Source: Bacteroides thetaiotaomicron VPI-5482
Lineage (GTDB): Bacteria > Bacteroidota > Bacteroidia > Bacteroidales > Bacteroidaceae
Reading direction: 5' to 3'
Assembly (NCBI RefSeq): GCF_000011065.1
Contig: NC_004663.1
Coordinates: 3,534,001 to 3,598,000, forward strand
DNA length: 64,000 nt
Below are positions 43,501-51,302 of this stretch, one piece after another; within the stretch, counting starts at the first letter, position 1, and every line of letters starts with the position of its first letter. The position numbers were made by a program, and so were the translations under genes. A model generated the notes under the pieces. The model had not been told where the DNA came from and made no database searches. It saw only the letters and a program-made list of their open reading frames with translations.

Positions 43501-44597
43501 TCCGCCAGTTCACGGATACGTTTGGTATTCAGTGAATTTCCGGAGCTTCCGGGTACGAACTTATCGAATTGCAGATTCCGGTTGGGTAAGTAGTTCACTC
43601 CGCCAAACAATGTCCCGATCCATATCCCTCCTTCACTATCCTGACACATCGAATAAATCATCTTATCCGACAGGCTGAACGAACGCATCAGGTCTTCCTT
43701 CAACGAAACGACTTCGTTCTTCTTTTCATCAATGACGTACAGTCCATTGAAGGTTCCCAGCCAGATTTTACCTTTCATATAGGCTACCGTAGTATAGAAC
43801 GTATTATCGGCTCCTGCTACTTTTATATCTTCCAAGACATGGGATTTCGTATTATATTTTATCAATTCCCCTTCATTGGCAGCCATTATCAGCCAATCGC
43901 CATACTCGCAGATAGAATTAATATTCTTCCCCACCAACGGACGTCCGTCCCTATCCTCCACTATCTGTTCAAACGAATCATTCTGCGGATTATAACGACA
44001 GATTCCTAATCCCCAGAAGCCAATCCAGACTTCCCCATTTTCACGGACACAAATACAATTGGGAGATTCCTGCTTAAATTGTCTCCTATTGCTGATTTCA
44101 TAAAAATATAATTCGTTGTCTTTATAACGGAATATTCCCTGATCGGGGATAATAACCCATATATTACCCTGTGTATCGCCTACGATGGCCGACACCCAGT
44201 TATCCATTGTTTTACCCTCTTTTGTCTTTTGGTTTATATGGGTGAATACATCAGAAGCCGGATGATACAAATAGACACCCCTGTCCGTACCCACCCAAAG
44301 TGTGCGGTTGGCATCCTCATACAAAGCGGAAATGTTATTATTGCCTTTCTTTAACTGATGATCTTCGCAGTTCATCCGCAGGATGGAAGTACCGTCAAAA
44401 CGATTGAGACCATTCTTCGTTCCGAACCACATAAAACCGTAGCTATCCTGGATAATCGCTTTCACGTTACTCGACGAAAGCCCGTTATCTCCATTTATGT
44501 GAGTAAAATAATAACTAGAATTCTCTTCTCCGCTTACCTTTTGCAGAAATAAAGTAACCAATGCCAATAGAATATAAAATGTGTTCCTCATGATCAT
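40578..44597 (-). CDS. Hybrid two-component system regulator (HTCS)
   Basis: A 1339-residue one-protein sensor and regulator. Order: signal peptide, two seven-bladed Reg_prop propellers (repeats such as GLSSSNVKAIIQDSYGFMWFGT), Y_Y_Y domain to about residue 770, and one TM near 779-803. Then HisKA with His at about 836 in IAHEVRTPL, HATPase with NALKYA and FGVGIGLPLARSL, a receiver domain with Asp at about 1127 in VISDIMMPVMNGWE, and a C-terminal AraC-type HTH (LAEILGMSRSSLLRKIKMLSNLSP). All catalytic residues are present. It should sense a periplasmic oligosaccharide and activate the adjacent susC operon. ATG 44591 is an alternative start. Confidence 0.95.
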   Translation of the reverse strand: MIMRNTFYILLALVTLFLQKVSGEENSSYYFTHINGDNGLSSSNVKAIIQDSYGFMWFGTKNGLNRFDGTSILRMNCEDHQLKKGNNNISALYEDANRTLWVGTDRGVYLYHPASDVFTHINQKTKEGKTMDNWVSAIVGDTQGNIWVIIPDQGIFRYKDNELYFYEISNRRQFKQESPNCICVRENGEVWIGFWGLGICRYNPQNDSFEQIVEDRDGRPLVGKNINSICEYGDWLIMAANEGELIKYNTKSHVLEDIKVAGADNTFYTTVAYMKGKIWLGTFNGLYVIDEKKNEVVSLKEDLMRSFSLSDKMIYSMCQDSEGGIWIGTLFGGVNYLPNRNLQFDKFVPGSSGNSLNTKRIRELAEDVKGNIWIGTEDAGISVLNVENGVIRQVKDHKSGNHLVTLAVVPFQDQIYCGLFKAGLDVIQVPGYTVRHYTPSELKIGEGSVYVFHIDRKGRKWLGTGWGLYVAEAGSFNFVNVKETGYNWIFDLCEGKDGSVWIATMGSGVWRYSPQTDSYKKYESKENEPDGLSSNSVSSVMQDSKGRVWFSTDRGGICYYNEEKDNFVTYSIKEGLPDDVAYKILEDEEGNLWFGTNRGLVRFHPDKNDIRVFTTKDGLLGNQFNYKSALKARNGKFYFGGIDGLVAFDPREAKTDDFVPPIYISKFSIYNKEVTVHTADSPLKECITHTDRIVLNYDESNISFDVALLSYSTAEANQYYYRMAPIDKDWIKAATNQNISYAKLPPGQYTFQVKATSNDNGGQFVERSLSIEILPPWWFSPWAYVFYFIWLVCVVVSWFFWYKHRKEKEMEERQKLFEIEKEKELYESKVNFFTEIAHEVRTPLTLINGPLETLQEMEIADPKIQKNLSVITQNTNRLLTLTGQLLDFQKIGAHKFEMTMECVDITSLLRETVARFEPTISKKNKELALHIPEESIEAVVDKEAITKILSNLLNNALKYARHSICVELQRETEAFLVRVTSDGDKIPAEISQQIFEPFYQAAKKDSASFGVGIGLPLARSLASLHRGKLYLDSEHEDNSFVLSVPLVENTLRSLPKLEEITVETDTLGEGVPVEAEMKSYVLLLVEDNETMLEFMSERLLEVFTVETAKNGQEALEVLRSRRIDLVISDIMMPVMNGWELCKEIKSDMDLSHIPVIFLTAKNDIDSKINGLKIGAEAYVEKPFSFNYLKTQIVSLLYNRQKEREAFSKRPFFPTNKMQMNKVDEEFMNKVIRTIEENIIDTNLNVEHLAEILGMSRSSLLRKIKMLSNLSPVDFIRLIRLRKAAELIHEGKYLIGDICFMVGINSPSYFSKLFLKQFGMTPKDFEKQSQADKEKIDMPS

Positions 44598-44612
44598 ATT
44601 TTATTTCGGCAA

Positions 44613-44620
44613 CAAAGATA
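44613..44620 (-). promoter_or_regulatory. -7 promoter element for the HTCS gene
   Basis: TATCTTTG on the minus strand, an exact consensus match, only 16 bp before ATG 44597. The leader would be about 9 nt, or 15 nt if ATG 44591 is used, so a near-leaderless message is likely. Confidence 0.55.
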
Positions 44621-44925
44621 AGGTAAATACTCTTAAATAGATGGAAGGAAATTAAAACTTTTGCATTTAGAGGAATAACCGTCTGTCCGCTGTAAGAATC
44701 CAGACTGCTGAATATCAAAAATGATCACCGTCTTCACCTCCCTTAGAAAAAGAATAAAGCACAAACTTGAAAAAAGAAAGCCGTTGTTCTTTCATTTTAC
44801 TTCATATCTGACAGATCACAGACGCCATACATGTTCACTATAATTACCAGCATTTTATTTTATTCCAATTACACACTTCCAAGCATACGAAAATAATTAC
44901 AGTTCAATGCATAAACGGCAACCGG

Positions 44926-44982
44926 GTTTATAATAAATACTGTGATCGTTTATTATAAACGTCCCCCTCGTTTATTATAAAC
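44926..44982. repeat. Three 13-bp palindromes at exact 22-bp spacing (copy 2)
   Basis: Sites at 44926-44938, 44948-44960 and 44970-44982, identical in sequence and spacing to copy 1. Confidence 0.8.
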
Positions 44983-45025
44983 TTTAAAATAGGAATTTGT
45001 AGAATCTGGATTGAATTTATAATAC

Positions 45026-45059
45026 AAAAAAGGCTGCAAAACTCATAAAGTTCGCAGCC
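45026..45059 (-). terminator. Intrinsic terminator in repeat copy 2
   Basis: Minus-strand stem GGCTGCGAA/TTTGCAGCC with one G-U pair, followed by six T. It also shields the HTCS gene from upstream ompA/capsule transcription. Confidence 0.75.
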
Positions 45060-45208
45060 TTTTCCTATATCGGAGCATCCTATCCTCGGCTATACGTCAG
45101 AGAGATAAGTACTATTTGTTACTATATTATACCACCACAGCCGATGATTCCATACTAATTTTCTCATTTTATTTATCGTTCTTATATTATTCAGTTCAGG
45201 TTTGGAAC
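45026..45208 (-). ncRNA. Predicted small RNA of about 180 nt, copy 2
   Basis: Leftward transcript predicted from the promoter at 45241-45213 to the hairpin at 45059-45032 with six T at 45031-45026. Relative to copy 1 the terminator stem has an A-to-G change that turns A-U into G-U in this RNA, whereas the opposite strand would have an A-C mismatch. The lowest base pair next to the loop is lost. This fits selection on the leftward RNA. Three further substitutions fall in the body. Confidence 0.55.
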
Positions 45209-45210
45209 TA

Positions 45211-45241
45211 CAAATATACAACAATAAAAAGCGTTTGTCAA
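45211..45241 (-). promoter_or_regulatory. Leftward promoter inside repeat copy 2
   Basis: TTGACA (45241-45236), 17-bp spacer, TATATTTG (45218-45211) on the minus strand; one spacer base differs from copy 1. Confidence 0.7.
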
Positions 45242-45466
45242 GTGTTTAACGGATAAGCCATGAGAAAGCACCTCTCCCCCACTGGAAAAAGATGCTTTCA
45301 AACAAGCAATAGCGACCATCTTCACAGATGACTATTTTTCGAGGCACTCCGTTACCGAAGTTATGCCCCATGAGATTTATAGATGCTTATGCATCTTTCA
45401 ACTAATTACAAATTGTTTTATAAGTGTGTTTTTTATCTCATCTCATCCATATTTATGTAAAAGGGT

Positions 45467-46657
45467 TTATTTAATCACCGTTATCACTGCACGGCTTACT
45501 CTCGGATCATCATAGAACATATTGTCCACACCACCTTCATAAGTTATTTTCAGTTGCGATGCCGGTACTCCGAACTCATTGACCAGACAGTTGTAGACTG
45601 CTTCCGCACGAGCCTTGCTCAAAAACTGGTTAAACTCCTTAGTCCCTGTACCCTTATCGGCATAACCGATAATCGTATAGACAGCATTCTTGTTTTCCTT
45701 CATTATCTTAGCCTGAAATCCGATATTTACACGAGCTTCATTGCTAAGAGCATACCTTGATATCTGGAAAGTGACCAGATAAGGAGCAGAGAGGATATTC
45801 GTTTCCACCACTCTTTCCGTAACCTTATTGGAAGTTGCTAATTCGTCTTTCAGACGATTGTTCTCGTCATTCATCGCTTTCAGTTGTTCGCGCATCAGAC
45901 GTAGTTCTTCATCACTAAAGGTAATGGTCTTGACAGTGCTGCGCCCCCATGTACGCCGTGGGAATTTATAAGTAACTCCTACTGTTACGGACAATAATCC
46001 TTCTTCTTTACGCCCGCCACGTTCACCGTCAAACTCATCCTTTGTCGCAGTACCACGCACATCCAGATTCAAGTCGAACGCAGAACTCAGACGAAACGAG
46101 TTGATCAGACCGATACTGGCATTGAAGTTACGTGCACGCGGACTTTCCCATGTGAGTATCCAGCCTAAACCGACATAGGGAGTTACAGACCAAAAACGTT
46201 TTTCATTATAACCACAAAGCAGATTCGAGGCATTGAACAGCACGTCTCCATGAATATTCATAAAGTCGAATTTCTGTTCGTCCAGCCATTGTGAAGCATC
46301 GTACACTTTTCCGGTAGAGTGACTGCCGTTCTGTGTAGCACCTTTGATAGTCAGTCCGCTATACATGAAGCGTATACCGATGCCGGGGGTAAACCACTTT
46401 CCAAAACCGATGTCCAATGCCGGACTCAGACGGTCGCCAAATTTCATCTGCATATTATGGTCACCGAAAAAGATCAGTCCGCCACCACCGGCAGTTACAA
46501 ACCAGTTGCTCCAAAAGCGATTGGTTTCTACTTTATATTTATCAGCATTTTCTACGATTGTAGTTGTCGTTTTTAAAGATTTAGAGTAGTCCTCTTGTGC
46601 ATAAACACTCATTCCTGTTATCAGCAACAAGGCCGATAGAACAATTACTTTTCTCAT
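45467..46657 (-). CDS. OmpA-family outer-membrane protein
   Basis: A 396-residue protein with signal peptide (SALLLITGMSVYAQ). An N-terminal beta-barrel spans about residues 45-240 (WFVTAGGGGLIFFGDHNMQM, then VTVGVTYKFPRRTWG). A short coiled coil follows at about 250-275 (LRLMREQLKAMNDENNRLK). The C-terminal OmpA-like peptidoglycan-binding domain has YTIIGYADKGTGTKEFNQFL, then LSKARAEAVYNCLVNEFGVP. It anchors outer membrane to cell wall. It lies 182 bp downstream of the capsule operon's last gene with its own probable promoter, and its location at the end of capsule operons is seen in other Bacteroides by general recollection, not checked. Confidence 0.9.
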   Translation of the reverse strand: MRKVIVLSALLLITGMSVYAQEDYSKSLKTTTTIVENADKYKVETNRFWSNWFVTAGGGGLIFFGDHNMQMKFGDRLSPALDIGFGKWFTPGIGIRFMYSGLTIKGATQNGSHSTGKVYDASQWLDEQKFDFMNIHGDVLFNASNLLCGYNEKRFWSVTPYVGLGWILTWESPRARNFNASIGLINSFRLSSAFDLNLDVRGTATKDEFDGERGGRKEEGLLSVTVGVTYKFPRRTWGRSTVKTITFSDEELRLMREQLKAMNDENNRLKDELATSNKVTERVVETNILSAPYLVTFQISRYALSNEARVNIGFQAKIMKENKNAVYTIIGYADKGTGTKEFNQFLSKARAEAVYNCLVNEFGVPASQLKITYEGGVDNMFYDDPRVSRAVITVIK

Positions 46658-46701
46658 AAGTGATTCTTTTCATTAAAATTCAATATACCAAGTTCCAACT
46701 G

Positions 46702-46709
46702 CAAAGTTG
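46702..46709 (-). promoter_or_regulatory. Candidate -7 promoter element for ompA
   Basis: CAACTTTG on the minus strand matches TAnnTTTG at 7 of 8 positions, 44 bp before the ATG. It lies inside the small hairpin CCAACT-GCAA-AGTTGG (46695-46710), which is followed on the plus strand by GGC and eight T. Confidence 0.4.
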
Positions 46710-46839
46710 GGGCTTTTTTTTCAGTTTATCGTTCACATAAAATCCGATAACCTTCTCACTTTATACGGAATCAGATTAAAAGACCGTTTAATTTTCAATA
46801 TAGACATTACGGAACATCTGTCAGAGAGAAATGATAGCA

Positions 46840-49221
46840 TTATTTCCGGGATTTCTTTTTCTTCCGTCCAAATAATCCCTTCTTCTTTTCCGCATTCTTA
46901 TAACCATAACCCTGTCCATAACCGTAACCATAACCATAGCCGCTACTGCCTTTTTTCGTACCATTGAGAACAACCGCCATATTAGTGAGTTTGTGTTCCT
47001 GATACAATCGTTCCAACTCAGGCAGTTGCCGCCGGTCGATTTTTCCGACACGCACAATAAACAATGTCAAGTCCGAAATACGATTGACAACGGAAGCATC
47101 TGCCACTAATCCTATCGGCACATTATCTACAATGATATAGTCATATAATTCTCTGAGTCTATCCATTAATTCATCCAGTCGCCTACTCAACAACAATTCT
47201 GTAGGATTAGGCGCAATGACTCCAATAGGAATTAAATCAAGCCCTTCACCGAAAGCATCCCGCAGAATAAGATCGTCTACAACAATGGATGGATTGGATA
47301 AATAGTGTGCTACTCCTTTGACATGCTTGCTATGCGCCATCTCACTCATTTTCCCTTTTCTAAGGTCCAGATCAAGTATAAGAACTTTCTTTTTGGTCTG
47401 CACCAAACTGGCAGCCAGATTAACAGAAACAAAAGTTTTGCCAGCCCCTATATTAAAAGAAGTCAATGTGATAATTTTATGGTCTTGCGCCTGTGACAGC
47501 ATAAACCCTAAATTGGTGCGAAGGATACGAAAAGCTTCGGACAACGGATCAAGTCCCCGTGCACGCACTACAACTTCGTGTGCATCCACAGACGCTTTGG
47601 CTGTCTGTGGGATATCCGCAAGGAATGGAGCACTGACAACAGCCTCAACTTCTTTTCTATTATGCACCCGGGTGTCCAGCATTAAAATCAATAACAGAAT
47701 GACAGAAGGTACAATGATACCACATCCTACTCCGAGTATCATCTTTTTATATTTATTGGGAGAGATCGGCAAGTTACTTCCCGAAACCGGATCAAGGATT
47801 CTTGCATTATTATCCACCATCGCCTGGCTTAAAGCGTTCTCCTCCCGTTTATTCAGTAGGAATATGTACAAAGATTCCTTTACTTTCTGTTGCCGTTCTA
47901 TAGATAACATTTCCCTTTGCTTCCCAGGAACGGCTTGCACTTTTTGACGCACATGGCTCTCCTGACGCATATAATCTTGTTTCTTCAGTCTCAAGCTTTT
48001 AGATAAATTATCTACTGCCATATAAATATTTTGTTTCATCGTCTGCATGATACGATTCAACTCCTGAACAACAGGATTATTGCTGCTACTGCCACTTACC
48101 AAACGGTTACGACGCAGCAACGTTTCATTATAGCGAGAAATCTGGCTCTCAATACTAAGATCAGACAGTCCGATATTACTGGGGATCAGTTCGTCATCCT
48201 TGTTTGAATCCTGCAAATACTGTTTAATAAATGATACCAACTGAAGCTGAGTATCCAGTTCCTTGATTGATGATTCATATTGCCTGCTATCTTGTATATA
48301 CATACCTGCAACTGTATTAATATCAACGCCGTTATTCGCTCTTTTCAGATCCTCAATATCAGTTTCCACACTCCCTAATTCATGCTCAATAATCTGAAGA
48401 CGCTCTTTGATAAATTCTGCCGTATTCACGGAAATACGGTTTTTATCCTTTATGGCTTCTTCGTTATAAACGGTAATCAACATATCAAGAATATCGGCTG
48501 CCCGTGTAGGTGACAGGTCATTCATAGTCATACTCAGCAAAGCGGCATCACCACTCATCTGTCTGATTGTCAGATTAGAGAGCCAGAAAGCGACCATCCC
48601 TTCCCGGGACTTACTGGTCACCTTGATTGGTCTGTCAAAATAGGATTCACTATAATTTTCAGCAGTAAATACAATCAGTTTTCCTAATGGCGTATCAACA
48701 GTGTCATTCAGATTCACAGTCTTTCGTTGTTCGAGTTCATCGAGCGAAAAGTCTGCCAACTCCACCTGCTGTTTATTTTTAGGTATAACAGACAAAGAAC
48801 ACACTTCATCCAGCCCAGCCTCCAGAAAGGCAACCCGTACAGGAGAGTCCGTATAGAGTTCTCTGGGACGCAGGCCATCACGCACCATGTAACTGACATC
48901 CGCATGCAGACGATCTATCACTTTCCGCATCAATTCCTTCGACTTGAATTGCAGAATTTCACTCGCCACATTGACTTGGCCTATGAAATCAGCGTTATTC
49001 AACTGCATTGCCGACCGCGAATTGGCTGGTGTTTTAATCATTACTATTGCCGTGCGGCTATATACAAACGGGGTCTCACAGTAGCTATACCAGAAATATC
49101 CCCCAAACAGCAGAATAGAAAGGACAAACCATTTCCAATGAGCTATCAGGTATATAAAAAGGTCAACGATATTAATAGACTTTTCCTCCTCTGTCAAAGC
49201 CATCTTCTTTTGTTTTTCCAT
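46840..49221 (-). CDS. Wzc-type polysaccharide co-polymerase with bacterial tyrosine kinase domain
   Basis: A 793-residue inner-membrane protein that joins a Wzz chain-length domain to a BY-kinase. TM1 is near residues 30-50 (WKWFVLSILLFGGYFWYSY) and the large periplasmic coiled-coil part carries GNVR-type sequence (SIERQQKVKESLYIFLLNKR). TM2 is near 505-527. The cytoplasmic kinase has Walker A with Lys595 in NIGAGKTFVSVNLA and Walker A' in VLILDLDLRKG. The C terminus ends in a Gly-Tyr repeat (SSGYGYGYGYGQGYGY) and a basic tail, the autophosphorylation cluster. It controls capsule export and chain length with the Wza next to it (16 bp). Confidence 0.93.
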   Translation of the reverse strand: MEKQKKMALTEEEKSINIVDLFIYLIAHWKWFVLSILLFGGYFWYSYCETPFVYSRTAIVMIKTPANSRSAMQLNNADFIGQVNVASEILQFKSKELMRKVIDRLHADVSYMVRDGLRPRELYTDSPVRVAFLEAGLDEVCSLSVIPKNKQQVELADFSLDELEQRKTVNLNDTVDTPLGKLIVFTAENYSESYFDRPIKVTSKSREGMVAFWLSNLTIRQMSGDAALLSMTMNDLSPTRAADILDMLITVYNEEAIKDKNRISVNTAEFIKERLQIIEHELGSVETDIEDLKRANNGVDINTVAGMYIQDSRQYESSIKELDTQLQLVSFIKQYLQDSNKDDELIPSNIGLSDLSIESQISRYNETLLRRNRLVSGSSSNNPVVQELNRIMQTMKQNIYMAVDNLSKSLRLKKQDYMRQESHVRQKVQAVPGKQREMLSIERQQKVKESLYIFLLNKREENALSQAMVDNNARILDPVSGSNLPISPNKYKKMILGVGCGIIVPSVILLLILMLDTRVHNRKEVEAVVSAPFLADIPQTAKASVDAHEVVVRARGLDPLSEAFRILRTNLGFMLSQAQDHKIITLTSFNIGAGKTFVSVNLAASLVQTKKKVLILDLDLRKGKMSEMAHSKHVKGVAHYLSNPSIVVDDLILRDAFGEGLDLIPIGVIAPNPTELLLSRRLDELMDRLRELYDYIIVDNVPIGLVADASVVNRISDLTLFIVRVGKIDRRQLPELERLYQEHKLTNMAVVLNGTKKGSSGYGYGYGYGQGYGYKNAEKKKGLFGRKKKKSRK

Positions 49222-49237
49222 ATGCAGTAATCGGCTA

Positions 49238-50035
49238 TTATTTTAATAAGACAGTTATTGTAGTAATCAAACTTAAAAGAGTCAGACCGAACGAATAAAA
49301 ACTTAATGTACGTCTTTCCTTCGTATTGGCTTCTGCAAACTTAGGATGTACATATACCATGTCATTCTGCTGTAAATAATAACAAGGAGAGTAGAAAATG
49401 TCCGACGAACGGATATCATGCATATACATTCTGCGTTCGTTCCCTTCTTCGCGAATGACCGCTACCCTGTCCAAAAGAGCATTGGAAGTCACTCCGCCTG
49501 TTCGGGTGATTGCTTCGAGCAAAGTAATCCGGCTATCATCTATCTTTAAAACCTGAGGACTTTCAACTTCTCCCATCACAGTAATCTTTATATTCAAAAT
49601 ATCGATAAATACCAAAGGATCATTGATCAGATTTTCATCAATCAGCCGCTTTTTAATTAGCTCAGCTACTTGCTTACATGATAAATCTACCACTTTCAGT
49701 TTTCCTAAAACCGGAAATTCGATATATCCATTCAAATCTACCATATACCCTTTTTCACATTTTTGCATATCGGTACCGGTAGCTACATCTCCACTGGAAG
49801 TTACCTGAAAGTTTCCTCCGGTCGATATATTGAAAGGAACCGTCAGTTCGGGATTCCGTGAACTGACAACAATACTAAGCCGGTCATCCCGTTGAATCTT
49901 CATTTCCGGTTGGGCATTCATCGGATAAGATAACGATTCTTTCATATCCTCCAGATAAACGATTCTTTTCGTATTGATGCAAGAAGTCATCAATAACGCT
50001 GTCAAAAGTACTCCCACATACACATTTCTTTTCAT
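49238..50035 (-). CDS. Wza-type polysaccharide export lipoprotein
   Basis: A 265-residue outer-membrane lipoprotein (LLTALLMTSC, Cys19). The Poly_export domain follows (MKIQRDDRLSIVVSSRNPEL, GYIEFPVLGKLKVVDLSCKQV), then an SLBB domain (ITVMGEVESPQVLKIDDSRITLLEAITRTGG), and a C-terminal TM helix (FYSFGLTLLSLITTITVLL). It forms the capsule export pore with Wzc, 16 bp downstream. The gene starts 36 bp after a glycosyltransferase. Confidence 0.93.
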   Translation of the reverse strand: MKRNVYVGVLLTALLMTSCINTKRIVYLEDMKESLSYPMNAQPEMKIQRDDRLSIVVSSRNPELTVPFNISTGGNFQVTSSGDVATGTDMQKCEKGYMVDLNGYIEFPVLGKLKVVDLSCKQVAELIKKRLIDENLINDPLVFIDILNIKITVMGEVESPQVLKIDDSRITLLEAITRTGGVTSNALLDRVAVIREEGNERRMYMHDIRSSDIFYSPCYYLQQNDMVYVHPKFAEANTKERRTLSFYSFGLTLLSLITTITVLLK

Positions 50036-50071
50036 ATAGCTTGTTTTTCTTTGATTACAACTTTTCGGAAT

Positions 50072-51223
50072 TCATTCTTTTTTGTTGGCCGGATAATCGG
50101 TTTCAGAACTGTCCAATACTCCCGAATAAAGATTCAGACATAGTTCTGTCATTAGCTCTTTAGTAAACATAGTCTCATAACGTCTTCGCGCTCCTCTTGC
50201 TAACTCTTCATACAGGCATTCATCTGTCAGAACAGCAGTAATCGCCTCTGCCAATGCATCTGCATCTTCAGGTTTTACGTTAATTCCGGAGAACCTGTTT
50301 ATATTCACCCAACTGACTCCGGACTCCGGGATATTCATAGCAATCACAGGCTTTCCACAGGACATTGCTTCAATCTGTACAATACCAAAAGCCTCCGTTT
50401 TCCAAATCGAACTTAAACAAAACAGATCACAGGCACCGAAATAATCCGGCAGATCTTTGTCATCTATAAATCCCAGCAGTTTTACTTTTTTCCTCACTCC
50501 CAGTTCATCAATCAAGGATTGCAAATACTCTTGAAGGGGACCTTTGCCACCTATCAATATAATATAGTCGTCATTCAACTTTTGAGAAGCCTTTATCAGA
50601 TATTCATAGCCTTTGTACTCTACCAGACGTCCCAAAGAGAATATGATTTTCTTTCCGGCATATCTTTCTTTTATTTGTGCCACCCGCCCGGGAACCGGCT
50701 TCATTTCATCTATTCCGATAGGAACACTGATAACTTTGCGCTGTATGTTTTCCAAAAACGGAGATTCCTGTACATAAACGGGGGTGGTGCCAACAATTAC
50801 TTTTGCTCTTCGAAGCAACCAATTTTGTAATGGTGAATAGAGCTTCAACAACATTTTCTGTTTCAGTATATCACTATGCCAGTGCAGGACTACCGGACCT
50901 TTGTAACCAGACAGGAATAATGCCAGACATGCCATTGGATCCGGATGATGGATATGAATGATATCATATTCTTTGTTTATTTTACGCAACCGGAAAATCA
51001 TAGCCGGAGATAACATAGTAGCCGCCACTTTTTTCCAGGTGGACACACATAGTATACGTGCATAATCATTCAATAATAGATTCTCAGGTTTCTGTTTTTC
51101 GGCCGAGGCGCATAGCATATCACAATAAACCTGTCTCTGTGACAGTCCCATTGTGATGTCATACATCACTTTCTCTATCCCTCCCCTTATCGGATAGAAT
51201 TTGCCTATTTGTAGTATTCTCAT
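50072..51223 (-). CDS. GT4-type glycosyltransferase
   Basis: A 383-residue GT-B fold retaining transferase. The N-terminal Rossmann domain begins MRILQIGKFYPIRGGIEKVM. The donor domain shows IIFSLGRLVEYKGYEYLIKA and the EX7E-type motif KTEAFGIVQIEAMSCGKPVIA. It should add a sugar to the undecaprenyl-linked repeat unit; donor unknown. It is in the leftward capsule operon, 79 bp after the next upstream gene. Confidence 0.9.
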   Translation of the reverse strand: MRILQIGKFYPIRGGIEKVMYDITMGLSQRQVYCDMLCASAEKQKPENLLLNDYARILCVSTWKKVAATMLSPAMIFRLRKINKEYDIIHIHHPDPMACLALFLSGYKGPVVLHWHSDILKQKMLLKLYSPLQNWLLRRAKVIVGTTPVYVQESPFLENIQRKVISVPIGIDEMKPVPGRVAQIKERYAGKKIIFSLGRLVEYKGYEYLIKASQKLNDDYIILIGGKGPLQEYLQSLIDELGVRKKVKLLGFIDDKDLPDYFGACDLFCLSSIWKTEAFGIVQIEAMSCGKPVIAMNIPESGVSWVNINRFSGINVKPEDADALAEAITAVLTDECLYEELARGARRRYETMFTKELMTELCLNLYSGVLDSSETDYPANKKE

Positions 51224-51302
51224 TTTTAATAAAATATCTATTTCTTACTCTTCATAAGTTTAGTTTGTCACTTACCGCATATATAGTACCGGACTGAAAA
51301 AA

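Larger units (their letters stand above)
44908..45254. repeat. 347-bp direct repeat, copy 2 (right flank of the PUL)
   Basis: Gap-free counterpart of 22967-23313 in the same orientation, offset 21,941 bp, with 10 differences. It lies upstream of the HTCS gene and downstream of the ompA 3' end. The palindrome block, promoter boxes and terminator position are kept. Confidence 0.95.
44598..45466. other. 869-bp non-coding gap between the HTCS and OmpA genes
   Basis: No convincing gene. It contains the HTCS promoter, the second 347-bp repeat with its predicted sRNA, and between 45255 and 45466 a short hairpin AGATGC-TTAT-GCATCT (45381-45396) that could mark the 3' end of ompA transcripts. The remainder is AT-rich without visible structure. 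Confidence 0.6.

Noticed and set aside
46900..46960. Tandem DNA repeat of the plus-strand unit CCATAACC
   Set aside because: It is the coding sequence for the Gly-Tyr tail of the Wzc kinase, explained by the protein.
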